DNA of 42,576 bases from Caldifarciminota bacterium (GTDB taxonomy: Bacteria; Hydrothermota; Hydrothermia; LBFQ01): assembly GCA_015490465.1 (NCBI GenBank), contig WFXS01000056.1:1-42576 (forward strand), read 5' to 3'. The number at the start of each line of letters is the position of its first letter. The stretch's first letter is position 1. Positions 24,026 through 31,814 of this stretch are shown here, one piece after another. Under the pieces are notes generated by a model. That model made no database searches. It had not been told where the DNA came from and worked only from the letters and a program-made list of their open reading frames with translations. A program made the position numbers and the translations under genes.

Positions 24026-25235
24026 TCTCCTTGAGTACGACGCTCCCACAGGGAGGATGTTGGTTGAGGGGATACCTATGACCTACCACTGCAACGTCTT
24101 CAACCACTTCTTCGCCAAGGGTGTTAAACTCGCCCTCGGCGAGGAGCAGGGCAGAGAGGTGATATACAGGGCATCCGAGTTCGCCCACTACAGGCTCTTC
24201 AGGCGGCTCAAGGAGAAGTACGGTCTGAACGACCGCGAAACCTACGAGCTGGGCATGGACTTCTTCCGAAGTAGAGGGTTGGGAGTTCTGGACATAAAAA
24301 GTCCAGACAAGATCTATCTTCTCGCATCAACCCACGCCCACACGTACATAAAGGTTCTGAGAGCCTTCTCCGATCTCCCCGTCTGCGACGTTGAGAGGGG
24401 GTTCGTGGCCGGCCTTCTGGAAGCGGCTCTGGACGCCGAACCGGGGAACATATACGTTGAGGAGTCCTCGTGCATAGGTGCGGGGGATCCGGTGTGTAAA
24501 TTAGAGGTGAAGATAAGGAGGGAGAGGGTTGATTACCCGGAACCGGACTACGGCAGGGTCGTCTTCTACGAGGTTGAGGGGGCGGACGAGAGGAGAAAAA
24601 CGATGGAAAAGTTGATGCCCCTGATACCCGAACCGGACGACTCCGGCATAATAGCCCTGGACTCAGCCTTCGCCGACATAAAGAAGGTGTGGATCTCCCA
24701 GCTGCCCGGTGAGTACTACGCCTACGCCAACATGAAGGTGGCCGAGATGGCCGACGAGGAGGTGGCCCGGTACTCCCTGGTACTGGCAGGTTTCAACTGC
24801 GTCTTCTTCACGTACGTTTCCATAGCGAGGAGTCCCATAGGGGAGATACTCCTTCAGGACGCCGTAACGGAGGACGACTACTTCAGAAAGCTGGCGGAGA
24901 TGGGGAACTACTTCGGTTTCGGAGTGTTTAAGGTGGGAGACATCAAGAGGGGTGGTGAGTGTGTGTGCGACATGAGGCTTTACAACTTCTACGAAAACAG
25001 TTATCTCCTCGCCCTCGGAAAGGAACCCCTCTCCTACTTCTTACCCGGAGCCGCCCTCGCCCAGATAATGGCGACGTACCGGTACAGGTATTACGACAGG
25101 AGTACGGCCACCCTCGGAGCCATAAACGCCATATTTGAGGACTTTGATAGGGCGTACGAGACCCTGAGCTTTGACATGGAGTTTGATACAACGAAGAACG
25201 AGCAGAGGGTCTGGCTGAGCGTGAAGGGCGTATAA
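23994..25235 (+). CDS. V4R (4-vinyl reductase-type) domain protein
   Basis: The N-terminal half (about 20-170 of 413 residues) is a V4R domain: a helical region with YRASEFAHYRLFRRLKEKYG, DFFRSRGLGVLDI, and at the end GFVAGLLEAAL followed by SSCIGAGDPVCKLEV, where the C-x6-C pair matches the conserved cysteines of V4R. V4R domains bind small hydrophobic or heme-related ligands in regulators and tetrapyrrole enzymes. The second half (about 190-413) has a similar size and another cysteine pair (GECVCDM), so it may be a diverged second copy. I use ATG 23994 because of the TATAAA spacing; the ORF track uses TTG 23988. Confidence 0.78.
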   Translation: MVRLNLKNSLDLLEYDAPTGRMLVEGIPMTYHCNVFNHFFAKGVKLALGEEQGREVIYRASEFAHYRLFRRLKEKYGLNDRETYELGMDFFRSRGLGVLDIKSPDKIYLLASTHAHTYIKVLRAFSDLPVCDVERGFVAGLLEAALDAEPGNIYVEESSCIGAGDPVCKLEVKIRRERVDYPEPDYGRVVFYEVEGADERRKTMEKLMPLIPEPDDSGIIALDSAFADIKKVWISQLPGEYYAYANMKVAEMADEEVARYSLVLAGFNCVFFTYVSIARSPIGEILLQDAVTEDDYFRKLAEMGNYFGFGVFKVGDIKRGGECVCDMRLYNFYENSYLLALGKEPLSYFLPGAALAQIMATYRYRYYDRSTATLGAINAIFEDFDRAYETLSFDMEFDTTKNEQRVWLSVKGV

Positions 25236-25257
25236 AAAGGGGGGATTACCCCCCCTC
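25235..25257. terminator. G6/C6 hairpin between convergent genes
   Basis: AAAAGGGGGGATTACCCCCCCT forms a stem of six G-C pairs with an ATTA loop. It starts at the V4R stop codon and lies 25 bases from the stop of the minus-strand barrel gene, so it may serve both directions. Confidence 0.75.
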
Positions 25258-25281
25258 TCATCTTTTGCTTCCTAAGTTGTT

Positions 25282-26955
25282 TCAGTAGCGTACGACTACG
25301 GAGACGTTCCACATGGCGGGGGTGAGGAAGCCGTATCCGAATCCCGTAAAGTCAATGACCACACGGTCCGCTACCGTCCAGGACGCGCCGTACATGAACT
25401 GCGTGAAGGATGCACCCACCTTCGTTGTGATCACGTTCTCGTCGGGAACGGCTATATCGTTGTAGGTAGTCGTAGTACCGAGGGAGGTCTCCGTTACGCT
25501 CTTGCTCTCGGCCGAGTGGTCGTAGGACTTCGTCTTCGTGGTCTGGGAGAGGCGACCGTAAAAGCCACCGAACCTCAACTTGAAGTTGCTCCACGCCTCT
25601 ATCGGTACTACCTCAAGGCCAACGGGAAGGTAATAGAAGAAGGTGGTGCGTCCCATATCCTCCTTATAGGAGCGGGTCGTGGTCGTAGTACTCTTGAAAT
25701 CTGCCCCGTCCACGCTCCCGTTACCGTTGGCGTCGCTGAAGGTATAGCTCTGTGAAAGCACCTTCTTGTAGTCGTACTTGCCGGACATCAGACCGAAGTA
25801 CAGGCCGAGACCGACACCGAGGAGGACCCTCTCGTTGAGGACGTACCCGTTCCTCAGGTAGAGGTTGAAGTCGTTGGCCAGAGAGCTGTAAGTGAACTCC
25901 GTGGATGTGGTGTTTATGGTCGTAAGGATCGGGTTGCTGGTGGAAACCGTACCGTCCCACGTGGTATTTTTCAGGACCTCGTTCACCCTGCCGTTTCCGT
26001 TGGACATAATACGCAAAGCGTAGACGAAGGCGAGGTTGGCCTTCCATGAGTCCGACCCGAAACCGTAATCTCCCTGAAAGCCGAAGATGGGCCCCCCAGC
26101 CCCCGTGTTGGACGCCCTGTTGTTGTCCCACCTGGCCCCTGTAAAGGGGTTGGCCGGGTCCGTGTTATGCTCGGCTTTCACGCTCCCCGTGTCGGCGGTC
26201 CTGACGGAGTTGAACCCACCGAACACCATACCGGAGAACTGGCCGAAGGCGAAGGAGACCGCTCCGAGGATGGGCGTGTAGGACGTGTCCACCACGGCGT
26301 AACCTTCGGACCTGTACTCTTCAAGGAGGTCGCCGGTCAGGTTGTTATACCGGGCGTAATCGTAGACGAAGTTACCGTAGTTGAAGGGGAACGTCCCCGT
26401 CCTACCCGGCACGTTCTTGCTGTTGGCGTTTACGTACATGAACAGGAAACCGAAGGACTGGTTTCCCATGGAGAGCAGGAAGCTCTTGGATCCGAAGGAC
26501 GTCTTAGCGTAGGAGGAGTCAAAGACCTCGTCCCTGTTCTGATAGTTGTTGTCACCGGAGCTCCAGTTGTACTTGTACGTCGTATCAAGCTTGCTCATCT
26601 GCTTTACGCCGAATTCGGACGTGAGGAATAGGGGAGATAGGTTCATGAAGAAGTTCGTCTTGGCACCGAGGACGAGCTGGTTGTTGGTGGGCTGGGAAGG
26701 GTCAAAGAGGTACTCGTTCCCGAAGGGGTTGCTCAGCGTGGTAAAGAGCCTTCCCCCTTCTATTTCGTATAGTTTGACAGGGTAGAACAGTCTGTCCAGA
26801 TCGTCCTCAAACAGGTAGGCCGTATGCATGAAACGGAAGGAGTACACGCCGTTGAACCCGAAGATGGTCTGCGGGTAAGCGTAGAATTGGGCGTGAAGGA
26901 CGCCCACACTTCCCACTATCGCGGATGCTACCAGAAATTTTGAAAACCTCCTCAT
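25282..26955 (-). CDS. Outer-membrane beta-barrel protein
   Basis: This 557-residue protein has a classic signal peptide (MRRFSKFLVASAIVGSVGVLHAQ) and then alternating amphipathic strands rich in Tyr, Phe, Gly, Asn and Ser. It ends MWNVSVVVRY, an aromatic C-terminal residue typical of BAM-inserted barrels. The overall pattern resembles FadL/PorV-like barrels, but I cannot assign a family. One loop carries a calcium-binding-like SDANGNGSVDGADF. PorV-type barrels assist type IX secretion in Bacteroidota, which is of interest given the many sorting tails here, but this is not shown. TAAAAT lies nine bases upstream. Confidence 0.8.
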   Translation of the reverse strand: MRRFSKFLVASAIVGSVGVLHAQFYAYPQTIFGFNGVYSFRFMHTAYLFEDDLDRLFYPVKLYEIEGGRLFTTLSNPFGNEYLFDPSQPTNNQLVLGAKTNFFMNLSPLFLTSEFGVKQMSKLDTTYKYNWSSGDNNYQNRDEVFDSSYAKTSFGSKSFLLSMGNQSFGFLFMYVNANSKNVPGRTGTFPFNYGNFVYDYARYNNLTGDLLEEYRSEGYAVVDTSYTPILGAVSFAFGQFSGMVFGGFNSVRTADTGSVKAEHNTDPANPFTGARWDNNRASNTGAGGPIFGFQGDYGFGSDSWKANLAFVYALRIMSNGNGRVNEVLKNTTWDGTVSTSNPILTTINTTSTEFTYSSLANDFNLYLRNGYVLNERVLLGVGLGLYFGLMSGKYDYKKVLSQSYTFSDANGNGSVDGADFKSTTTTTRSYKEDMGRTTFFYYLPVGLEVVPIEAWSNFKLRFGGFYGRLSQTTKTKSYDHSAESKSVTETSLGTTTTYNDIAVPDENVITTKVGASFTQFMYGASWTVADRVVIDFTGFGYGFLTPAMWNVSVVVRY

Positions 26956-26964
26956 ATCACTGCT

Positions 26965-26970
26965 ATTTTA
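26965..26970 (-). promoter_or_regulatory. -10 hexamer TAAAAT of the barrel gene
   Basis: TAAAAT ends 9 bases before the ATG at 26955. No clear -35 box. Confidence 0.5.
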
Positions 26971-26993
26971 CGGGAGAAAATCGGATTATTTTT

Positions 26994-27671
26994 TTATTTT
27001 ATGCGGTGTAATTTCCCTTCCCTGAGCTGGTAGATCTCAACGTCCCCACGGTCCTTTATCACCGTGGGAACCCTGTTGGACGTCCAGAGTATGGAGGTTC
27101 CGGAGTCGTTTATCTCCATGAAGAGGTGTTCTATCTCGTAGGAGGACCTGTCATCAAGGCCGAGGGTGGGGTCGTCCGCGAGTAGTATCAACGGCTCCTT
27201 CGCTATGGCTCTGGCTATTGCTAACTTCTGCCGCTGGCCTGCGGAGAGTTCGGGGGGATAGGCGTCCTTCCTGTCCGCAAGGCCGACCCTCTCAAGCGCC
27301 CTTTCGGCCCGCTCCTTCGCCACGTTGCGGTTGTATCCGAGATGCTCAAGGACGTAGTATACGTTGTCGTAGCACGTCATATCCTCCAGATGTACGGGAA
27401 CCTGCTTAATAACGCCCACCTTACGTCTGACGTTCTGGAGGACTCCTGCGTTCTTCCTCGCCTCCTCGTGATGGACACCGAGGACGACCACGTCCCCCTC
27501 ATCGGGGAACTCCTGAAAGTGGGCGAGGTTTATGAGCGTACTCTTACCTACCCCCACTTCTCCGTAGACGACCGTAAAACCCCCTTTCTGCAGGAGGAGG
27601 TCAGCCGACTTTAAAACCTCCCTTTCCCTGAATCGCTTTACGACCCCCCTGAAGGTAAGGACGGCTTCCAC
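26994..27671 (-). CDS. FtsE/LolD-like ABC ATPase lacking usual catalytic Glu and His
   Basis: This 225-residue ATPase has Walker A GEVGVGKST (37-45), Q-loop Gln90, signature LSAGQRQKL (142-150), Walker B LILLADDPTLGLD and a C-terminal LREGKLHRIK. Two catalytic positions differ from the norm: the Walker B glutamate (ADEPT) is Asp167, and the switch histidine (ATHD) is Ser198 in LWTSNRV. Either ATP is hydrolysed slowly or the protein works mainly by binding. No FtsX-type permease is next to it. It starts at GTG one base after the PqqD-like gene, so both are in one operon. Confidence 0.85.
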   Translation of the reverse strand: MEAVLTFRGVVKRFREREVLKSADLLLQKGGFTVVYGEVGVGKSTLINLAHFQEFPDEGDVVVLGVHHEEARKNAGVLQNVRRKVGVIKQVPVHLEDMTCYDNVYYVLEHLGYNRNVAKERAERALERVGLADRKDAYPPELSAGQRQKLAIARAIAKEPLILLADDPTLGLDDRSSYEIEHLFMEINDSGTSILWTSNRVPTVIKDRGDVEIYQLREGKLHRIK

Positions 27672-27672
27672 C

Positions 27673-27930
27673 CTAAGCTATTCCGAGTCTGCGAGCCTCC
27701 GCAAGGAAGCTTAGAACGTCCCTGTAGGCCTCCTGATAGTCCACCTCGTACTCCTCGGTAAGTTTGCGGGCTATCTCGTCAGCTCCGAGACCCTCCCTCT
27801 TCAGCTCAAGGATCCGGCTTGCGGTCTCGTTAAGGACGTAGTTTGAGGAAGGTGTAGCCTTCAGACTACCCGCCAGTGCCATTACGGCGAAGGTCCCAAT
27901 CGCAGCCTTAAGAAAATCCCTACGCTTCAT
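27673..27930 (-). CDS. Tat-exported PqqD-like small protein
   Basis: The first 26 residues are a twin-arginine signal, MKRRDFLKAAIGTFAVMALAGSLKA, with an exact RRDFLK core. The remaining 59 residues, YVLNETASRILELKREG...DEIARKLTEEYEVDYQEAYRDVLSFLAEARRLG (quoted in two parts), match the PqqD/RiPP recognition-element fold in length and pattern. PqqD-like domains normally hold a precursor peptide for a cytosolic radical SAM or ATP-grasp enzyme; here the domain should be exported folded. No peptide-modifying enzyme or precursor is visible. It is cotranscribed with the ABC ATPase. TAAAAT lies eight bases before the ATG and overlaps the stop of the upstream exoprotein gene. Confidence 0.8.
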   Translation of the reverse strand: MKRRDFLKAAIGTFAVMALAGSLKATPSSNYVLNETASRILELKREGLGADEIARKLTEEYEVDYQEAYRDVLSFLAEARRLGIA

Positions 27931-27936
27931 AAGGTT

Positions 27937-30372
27937 TTATTTTAAAGGCGAAATACCACCGATTACAACCCGGTTGCAGAGTACGAAGTAAACACCGTGT
28001 TTCCGGGGTAGTAAAAGGGTACCTTTTGTACCTACCCTGCCTTTAAAGTGAAGGCGTCCGTCGGCCGTGTACACCCGCACCTCCGTCCCGGGACGCGCCC
28101 GGACGATCCCATCACTTACCGAACACGTACCCTCTTCCTTTCTCCCTTCGCTCAGGGCAAGGCCGGGGAGTACGGCGAGGTCGTCTATGGATATGTCCGT
28201 ATCCCCGAAGTCGCTCCGGGCGACCAGCTTAACGTAAACGGTGTCGGCCTCCGGGAGGTTGAACGTCCTCTCCTGCCACGACGGCATGTCCCCGTACACG
28301 CTACCCAGGGGGTGCCACACCCCGCTTCCCGCCGTCCTGTAGTAAAGGTCAACGCGGTCGTAATTCCCCCTTCCCGTCCACGTTGGGCCGTTCCATACCT
28401 TTAAGGAGATGTGGGATCCACCGGTGGAGAGGATCGGCGGCAGGTACAGGGCGGAGGAATCCCCAGAGGGGAAGACGAAGGAGAGGAATTCGGCGAAACC
28501 TTCTCCGGATGAGCCGTACGTGGGGGATATGCGGGCGTCCCCGAGGTAGTGGCCGGGGACCCACCCCCTTCCCTCAACCTTCCACCCGGCCGGGGGCCAC
28601 CTTCCCTCAAAGTCCTGAACGTAGGGCGGCGAGATGGGTCTGCCCACGGGTACGAAAAGGACGGCGGTGTCGTTGCCGGGTGAGTCGTCGGACGTCAGGG
28701 TGGCCATCACCCTGTAGTGGCCGCTGTCGGAGGGGGTCCACCTTACGTAAAAGGTGTCTACGGAGGCGTAGGGGACGTTCAGGGGACGTTCCAGAGAGAG
28801 GATAGGTGTGCCGTCCCTCTCAACCCTCACCCTCAGGGTCTCAACGTCCATGCGGAGGGAGTAGTTGTCGTAGATTACGACAGCCGTTGAGCAGACCCTA
28901 TGGGCATCACACTCCGAAGGCAGGAGGGAGAGGCCGACGTCGTGCCAGTCGTTTGGCCGTTGAAGGGTCAGGTAGGTGTTCGCCGGGCCGAAGGTGTCGG
29001 AGGGGAGGTCCTCCGTCTGGGGCCACCATGCGAGGAACTTCCCCGTCCTCCCATCACGGTAGGCCACAAACAGGGAAATATGCTCCCCCACACCCCTGTG
29101 GAGTACACCGACATCCGGCTCCGTACCTCTGGCCATGGGTACGGAGATCTCAAACGTCCCCCCAAGGCGGGCGGCGCGGAGCATCAGGTCCTTTCTGGGG
29201 AAGACGTAAGCCTGCCCACTGTCTCTCGTCGCCCAGCCGGAATAGGGCTTTCCCCCTATGAGGTTGAGGCCCTCACCCCTCTCCCAGATGCGGTCCCCGT
29301 CGTCGTCCACGAATATAAAGAGGGCGTCCGTACTGTCGTACGTGTTATCACCGGTCTCTACGAGTACGTTCAGGTACGAACCGTCGTGCTGGAAGTAAGC
29401 CCGGACCACGCCCGTATCGGTGGGTGGGGAGTGTTTTCCGAAGTAGTTGGACACGTCCACCCTGTGGGCCGAACCCCACTCCCCCGGTGAGGCCACCCCA
29501 TCAACGGTAACGGATGGGGCGAAGGGTATACCGAAGACCACGTCCGGGTAGGGCCAGACCTTGAAGGTCTTGCTTACGGTGTCGTTCCCGGCATAGTAAT
29601 CCGTGTCCGCACTCACTATGGCCACGGCCACGTGGGTTCCGAGGCTCTCAGGTACGAAAAATCCCATGGGTACGTCGTAGTACTCTCCGGCGTTGGCTAT
29701 GAAATTGGCCGATCCCCTGAAGACCGTATCCGTACCGTAGAGTACGTAGAGCTTTACATCCGTATGTACGTCCGTCGTTCCCCTGTTCGTTATCCTGACG
29801 GTCGTGGAGATGTACTCTCCCCTGTAGTGCAGGTCCAGAGGCACGAGGATGGCCGTAGCCTCAACGTCGTAGGTGTAAAGCGTCCTTCCCTCAACCTTTA
29901 CGTCGTCAACGGCGAACCAGTAGGCCGCATCCTGCGAGTAGTAGGCGAAGGCCACCTGCAGGCTGTCGTACCCCGTCGTCAGGTAAACCGTATCCTCCCC
30001 TTTTAAAGTACTCTCGTACCTCCTCACCCTGATCCACGGCCCCCAGGCGGCTCCGTCGTGGTACCTGACCATCACCGTTCCGGAATCGGAGGAGGAGTAA
30101 TTTTCCCGGCTGAAAGCGTAGGAGTAAACGAGGCGGAGGCTATCGTACCCGGCCACGTACACGGCCGGAGATACGAGGGTGTCGGCGTAGATCTCGTTAG
30201 AACGGCCATCGCATACGGCGTAAGAGGTGCCAGAGCCGTCGGGTTCGTAGGCGATGGTACCGTACGGGTAGGTGATCCACGTACCTGTTCCCCCACCGTT
30301 TCCCACGTACCATCCGGAAAGCCCGGCCTCAAATCCTTCACCAAGGAGCGTAACCCACGTGAACAGGGGCAT
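27937..30372 (-). CDS. Large multidomain exoprotein with sorting-like tail
   Basis: The 811 residues read in order as: a MAM/choice-of-anchor J-like domain (GFEAGLSGWYV...FAVDDVKVEG, about 13-160), a CARDB-like beta domain (VRITNRGTTDVHTDVKLYVL, to about 275), a CBM9/DOMON-like domain (VDGVASPGEWGSAH...FIFVDDDGDRIWERG, 285-430), a second CARDB-like domain (to about 575), a second choice-of-anchor domain (DFEGRWPPAGWKVEG...DISIDDLAVLPG), and a tail VRVYTADGRLHFKG...HGVYFVLCNRVV. The tail ends ISPLK instead of the usual KVVR. The N terminus MPLFTWVTLLGEGF is a very short export signal. Probably a surface adhesin or carbohydrate-binding protein. Confidence 0.75.
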   Translation of the reverse strand: MPLFTWVTLLGEGFEAGLSGWYVGNGGGTGTWITYPYGTIAYEPDGSGTSYAVCDGRSNEIYADTLVSPAVYVAGYDSLRLVYSYAFSRENYSSSDSGTVMVRYHDGAAWGPWIRVRRYESTLKGEDTVYLTTGYDSLQVAFAYYSQDAAYWFAVDDVKVEGRTLYTYDVEATAILVPLDLHYRGEYISTTVRITNRGTTDVHTDVKLYVLYGTDTVFRGSANFIANAGEYYDVPMGFFVPESLGTHVAVAIVSADTDYYAGNDTVSKTFKVWPYPDVVFGIPFAPSVTVDGVASPGEWGSAHRVDVSNYFGKHSPPTDTGVVRAYFQHDGSYLNVLVETGDNTYDSTDALFIFVDDDGDRIWERGEGLNLIGGKPYSGWATRDSGQAYVFPRKDLMLRAARLGGTFEISVPMARGTEPDVGVLHRGVGEHISLFVAYRDGRTGKFLAWWPQTEDLPSDTFGPANTYLTLQRPNDWHDVGLSLLPSECDAHRVCSTAVVIYDNYSLRMDVETLRVRVERDGTPILSLERPLNVPYASVDTFYVRWTPSDSGHYRVMATLTSDDSPGNDTAVLFVPVGRPISPPYVQDFEGRWPPAGWKVEGRGWVPGHYLGDARISPTYGSSGEGFAEFLSFVFPSGDSSALYLPPILSTGGSHISLKVWNGPTWTGRGNYDRVDLYYRTAGSGVWHPLGSVYGDMPSWQERTFNLPEADTVYVKLVARSDFGDTDISIDDLAVLPGLALSEGRKEEGTCSVSDGIVRARPGTEVRVYTADGRLHFKGRVGTKGTLLLPRKHGVYFVLCNRVVIGGISPLK
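27939..27944 (-). promoter_or_regulatory. -10 hexamer TAAAAT of the pqqD-like/ABC operon
   Basis: TAAAAT ends 8 bases before the ATG at 27930 and includes part of the last codons and stop of the 811-residue protein gene. Confidence 0.5.
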
Positions 30373-30380
30373 GCTCCCGG

Positions 30381-30409
30381 ATTCTAAAGGTGCATGCGGA
30401 TCGGGTCAA
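30381..30409 (-). promoter_or_regulatory. Sigma-70-like promoter TTGACC-N17-TAGAAT of the 811-residue exoprotein gene
   Basis: TTGACC (30404-30409) and TAGAAT (30381-30386) are 17 bases apart, and the ATG follows after 8 bases. It is the best-formed promoter in the window. Confidence 0.7.
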
Positions 30410-30425
30410 CCGGGGGTGGCCACTT

Positions 30426-30431
30426 TAGAAT
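30426..30431 (+). promoter_or_regulatory. -10 hexamer TAGAAT of dnaB
   Basis: TAGAAT ends 9 bases before the ATG at 30441. It faces away from the exoprotein promoter in a 68-bp divergent spacer. Confidence 0.5.
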
Positions 30432-30440
30432 TGTCCCTGC

Positions 30441-31814
30441 ATGCAGGAGATAAAGGTACCCCACAACCCGGACGCCGAGATGTCCGTACTCTCCGCCTGT
30501 CTTTACAAGCCGGACCTTCTGGCCAGGGCCGTAGTGGAGCTGCAGGAGGACGACTTCTACGATCCGAGGCACAGGGTGCTGTTTTCGGCCCTCAAGTCCC
30601 TGTACAACGAGGCCTCTGCCGTTGACGGTGCGATACTCCTTGAGTACCTGAAGAAGCATAACCTCCTTGATAAGGTGGGTGGCCTCAACTACCTTGCGGA
30701 GGTGTTTGACCGTATAAGGGGTTCGGTATCCCTATCCCTCTTTGAACAGCACCTGCGTATCGTTAAGGACAAGGCGATAAAGCGGGGGATAATAAACACC
30801 TTCTCCGAGACCATACGTCTGGCCTACGAGGACGAGATGGACGCCGACAACATTCTGGACAGGGCGGAGAAGGAGATATTTGACATAAGGATGAGGACGA
30901 TAAAGTCCGCCCAGTGGGTTCCCGTGGGTGATGTGGCCAGACGTCTCTTAGACACCCTTGAGGCCAGAGTGAGCGGGGACCTTCCACCGGAGGCCGTCCT
31001 GACGGGCTTTAAGAAACTGGACGAGATAACCGGAGGTTTCAGGCCCGGGGAGTGGATCATCGTGGCCGCCCGTCCCTCCGTGGGTAAGACGGCCTTCGTC
31101 CTGAACATCCACCGTAACATGGCCCTTGATGGTATACCAACCGCCATGTTCTCCCTTGAGATGACGGCGGAGGCTCTGGCGATGAGGCTTCTGGCCCTTG
31201 AGAGCGGAATACCCATGTTCATGTTGAGGGAGGGGAGGATAACGGTCAAGGATCTGCCCCGTCTCGCCGACGCCGTTGAACGTATGATGGAGATGCCCTT
31301 TTACATAGACGTCACCCACGGCATAGACATATTTGAGATAAGGAGCAAGGCCCGGATGGTCGTTCAGGAGTACGGGGTAAAGATGATCTCCATAGATTAC
31401 CTCCAGCTCATGGACCTGCGCGGTGGTCGTGGGAAGAACATGACGAGGGCGGAGGAGCTGGCGAAGATCTCCCGTAGTTTGAAGATTCTGGCCGGGGAGC
31501 TGGGGGTGTCCATAGTGGGTATATCGCAGGTTAGCCGCGAGGTGGAAAAGAGGGCGGACAAGAAACCCACCATGGCGGATCTGAGGGAATCCGGGGCTTT
31601 GGAGCAGGATGCGGATATAATACTCCTCCTGTACCGGCCGGGGCAGTACGATAAGGACGCCGACGAGAGTCTGGTTGAGGTTGACGTGGCCAAGAACAGG
31701 CAGGGGAGTCAGGGAACGGTCAAACTCCACTTCTACAGGGAGTTCATGAGGTTCGCAGACTGGCACGAGGAGGACGGGAGCATAGAGGAGGTTGAGGAGG
31801 ACGTACCGTGGTGA
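30441..31814 (+). CDS. dnaB: Replicative DNA helicase DnaB
   Basis: This 457-residue helicase has the N-terminal DnaB domain (PHNPDAEMSVLSACLYKPD, 1 to about 115), a linker helix, and the RecA-like core with Walker A AARPSVGKT (about 212-220), Walker B MISIDYLQLM, and the later motifs GISQVSREVEKRADKKP and DLRESGALEQDADIILLLYR. It unwinds DNA ahead of the replisome as a hexamer. The length is normal and there is no intein. The stop abuts the stop of the minus-strand exoprotein gene with no spacer. Confidence 0.97.
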   Translation: MQEIKVPHNPDAEMSVLSACLYKPDLLARAVVELQEDDFYDPRHRVLFSALKSLYNEASAVDGAILLEYLKKHNLLDKVGGLNYLAEVFDRIRGSVSLSLFEQHLRIVKDKAIKRGIINTFSETIRLAYEDEMDADNILDRAEKEIFDIRMRTIKSAQWVPVGDVARRLLDTLEARVSGDLPPEAVLTGFKKLDEITGGFRPGEWIIVAARPSVGKTAFVLNIHRNMALDGIPTAMFSLEMTAEALAMRLLALESGIPMFMLREGRITVKDLPRLADAVERMMEMPFYIDVTHGIDIFEIRSKARMVVQEYGVKMISIDYLQLMDLRGGRGKNMTRAEELAKISRSLKILAGELGVSIVGISQVSREVEKRADKKPTMADLRESGALEQDADIILLLYRPGQYDKDADESLVEVDVAKNRQGSQGTVKLHFYREFMRFADWHEEDGSIEEVEEDVPW

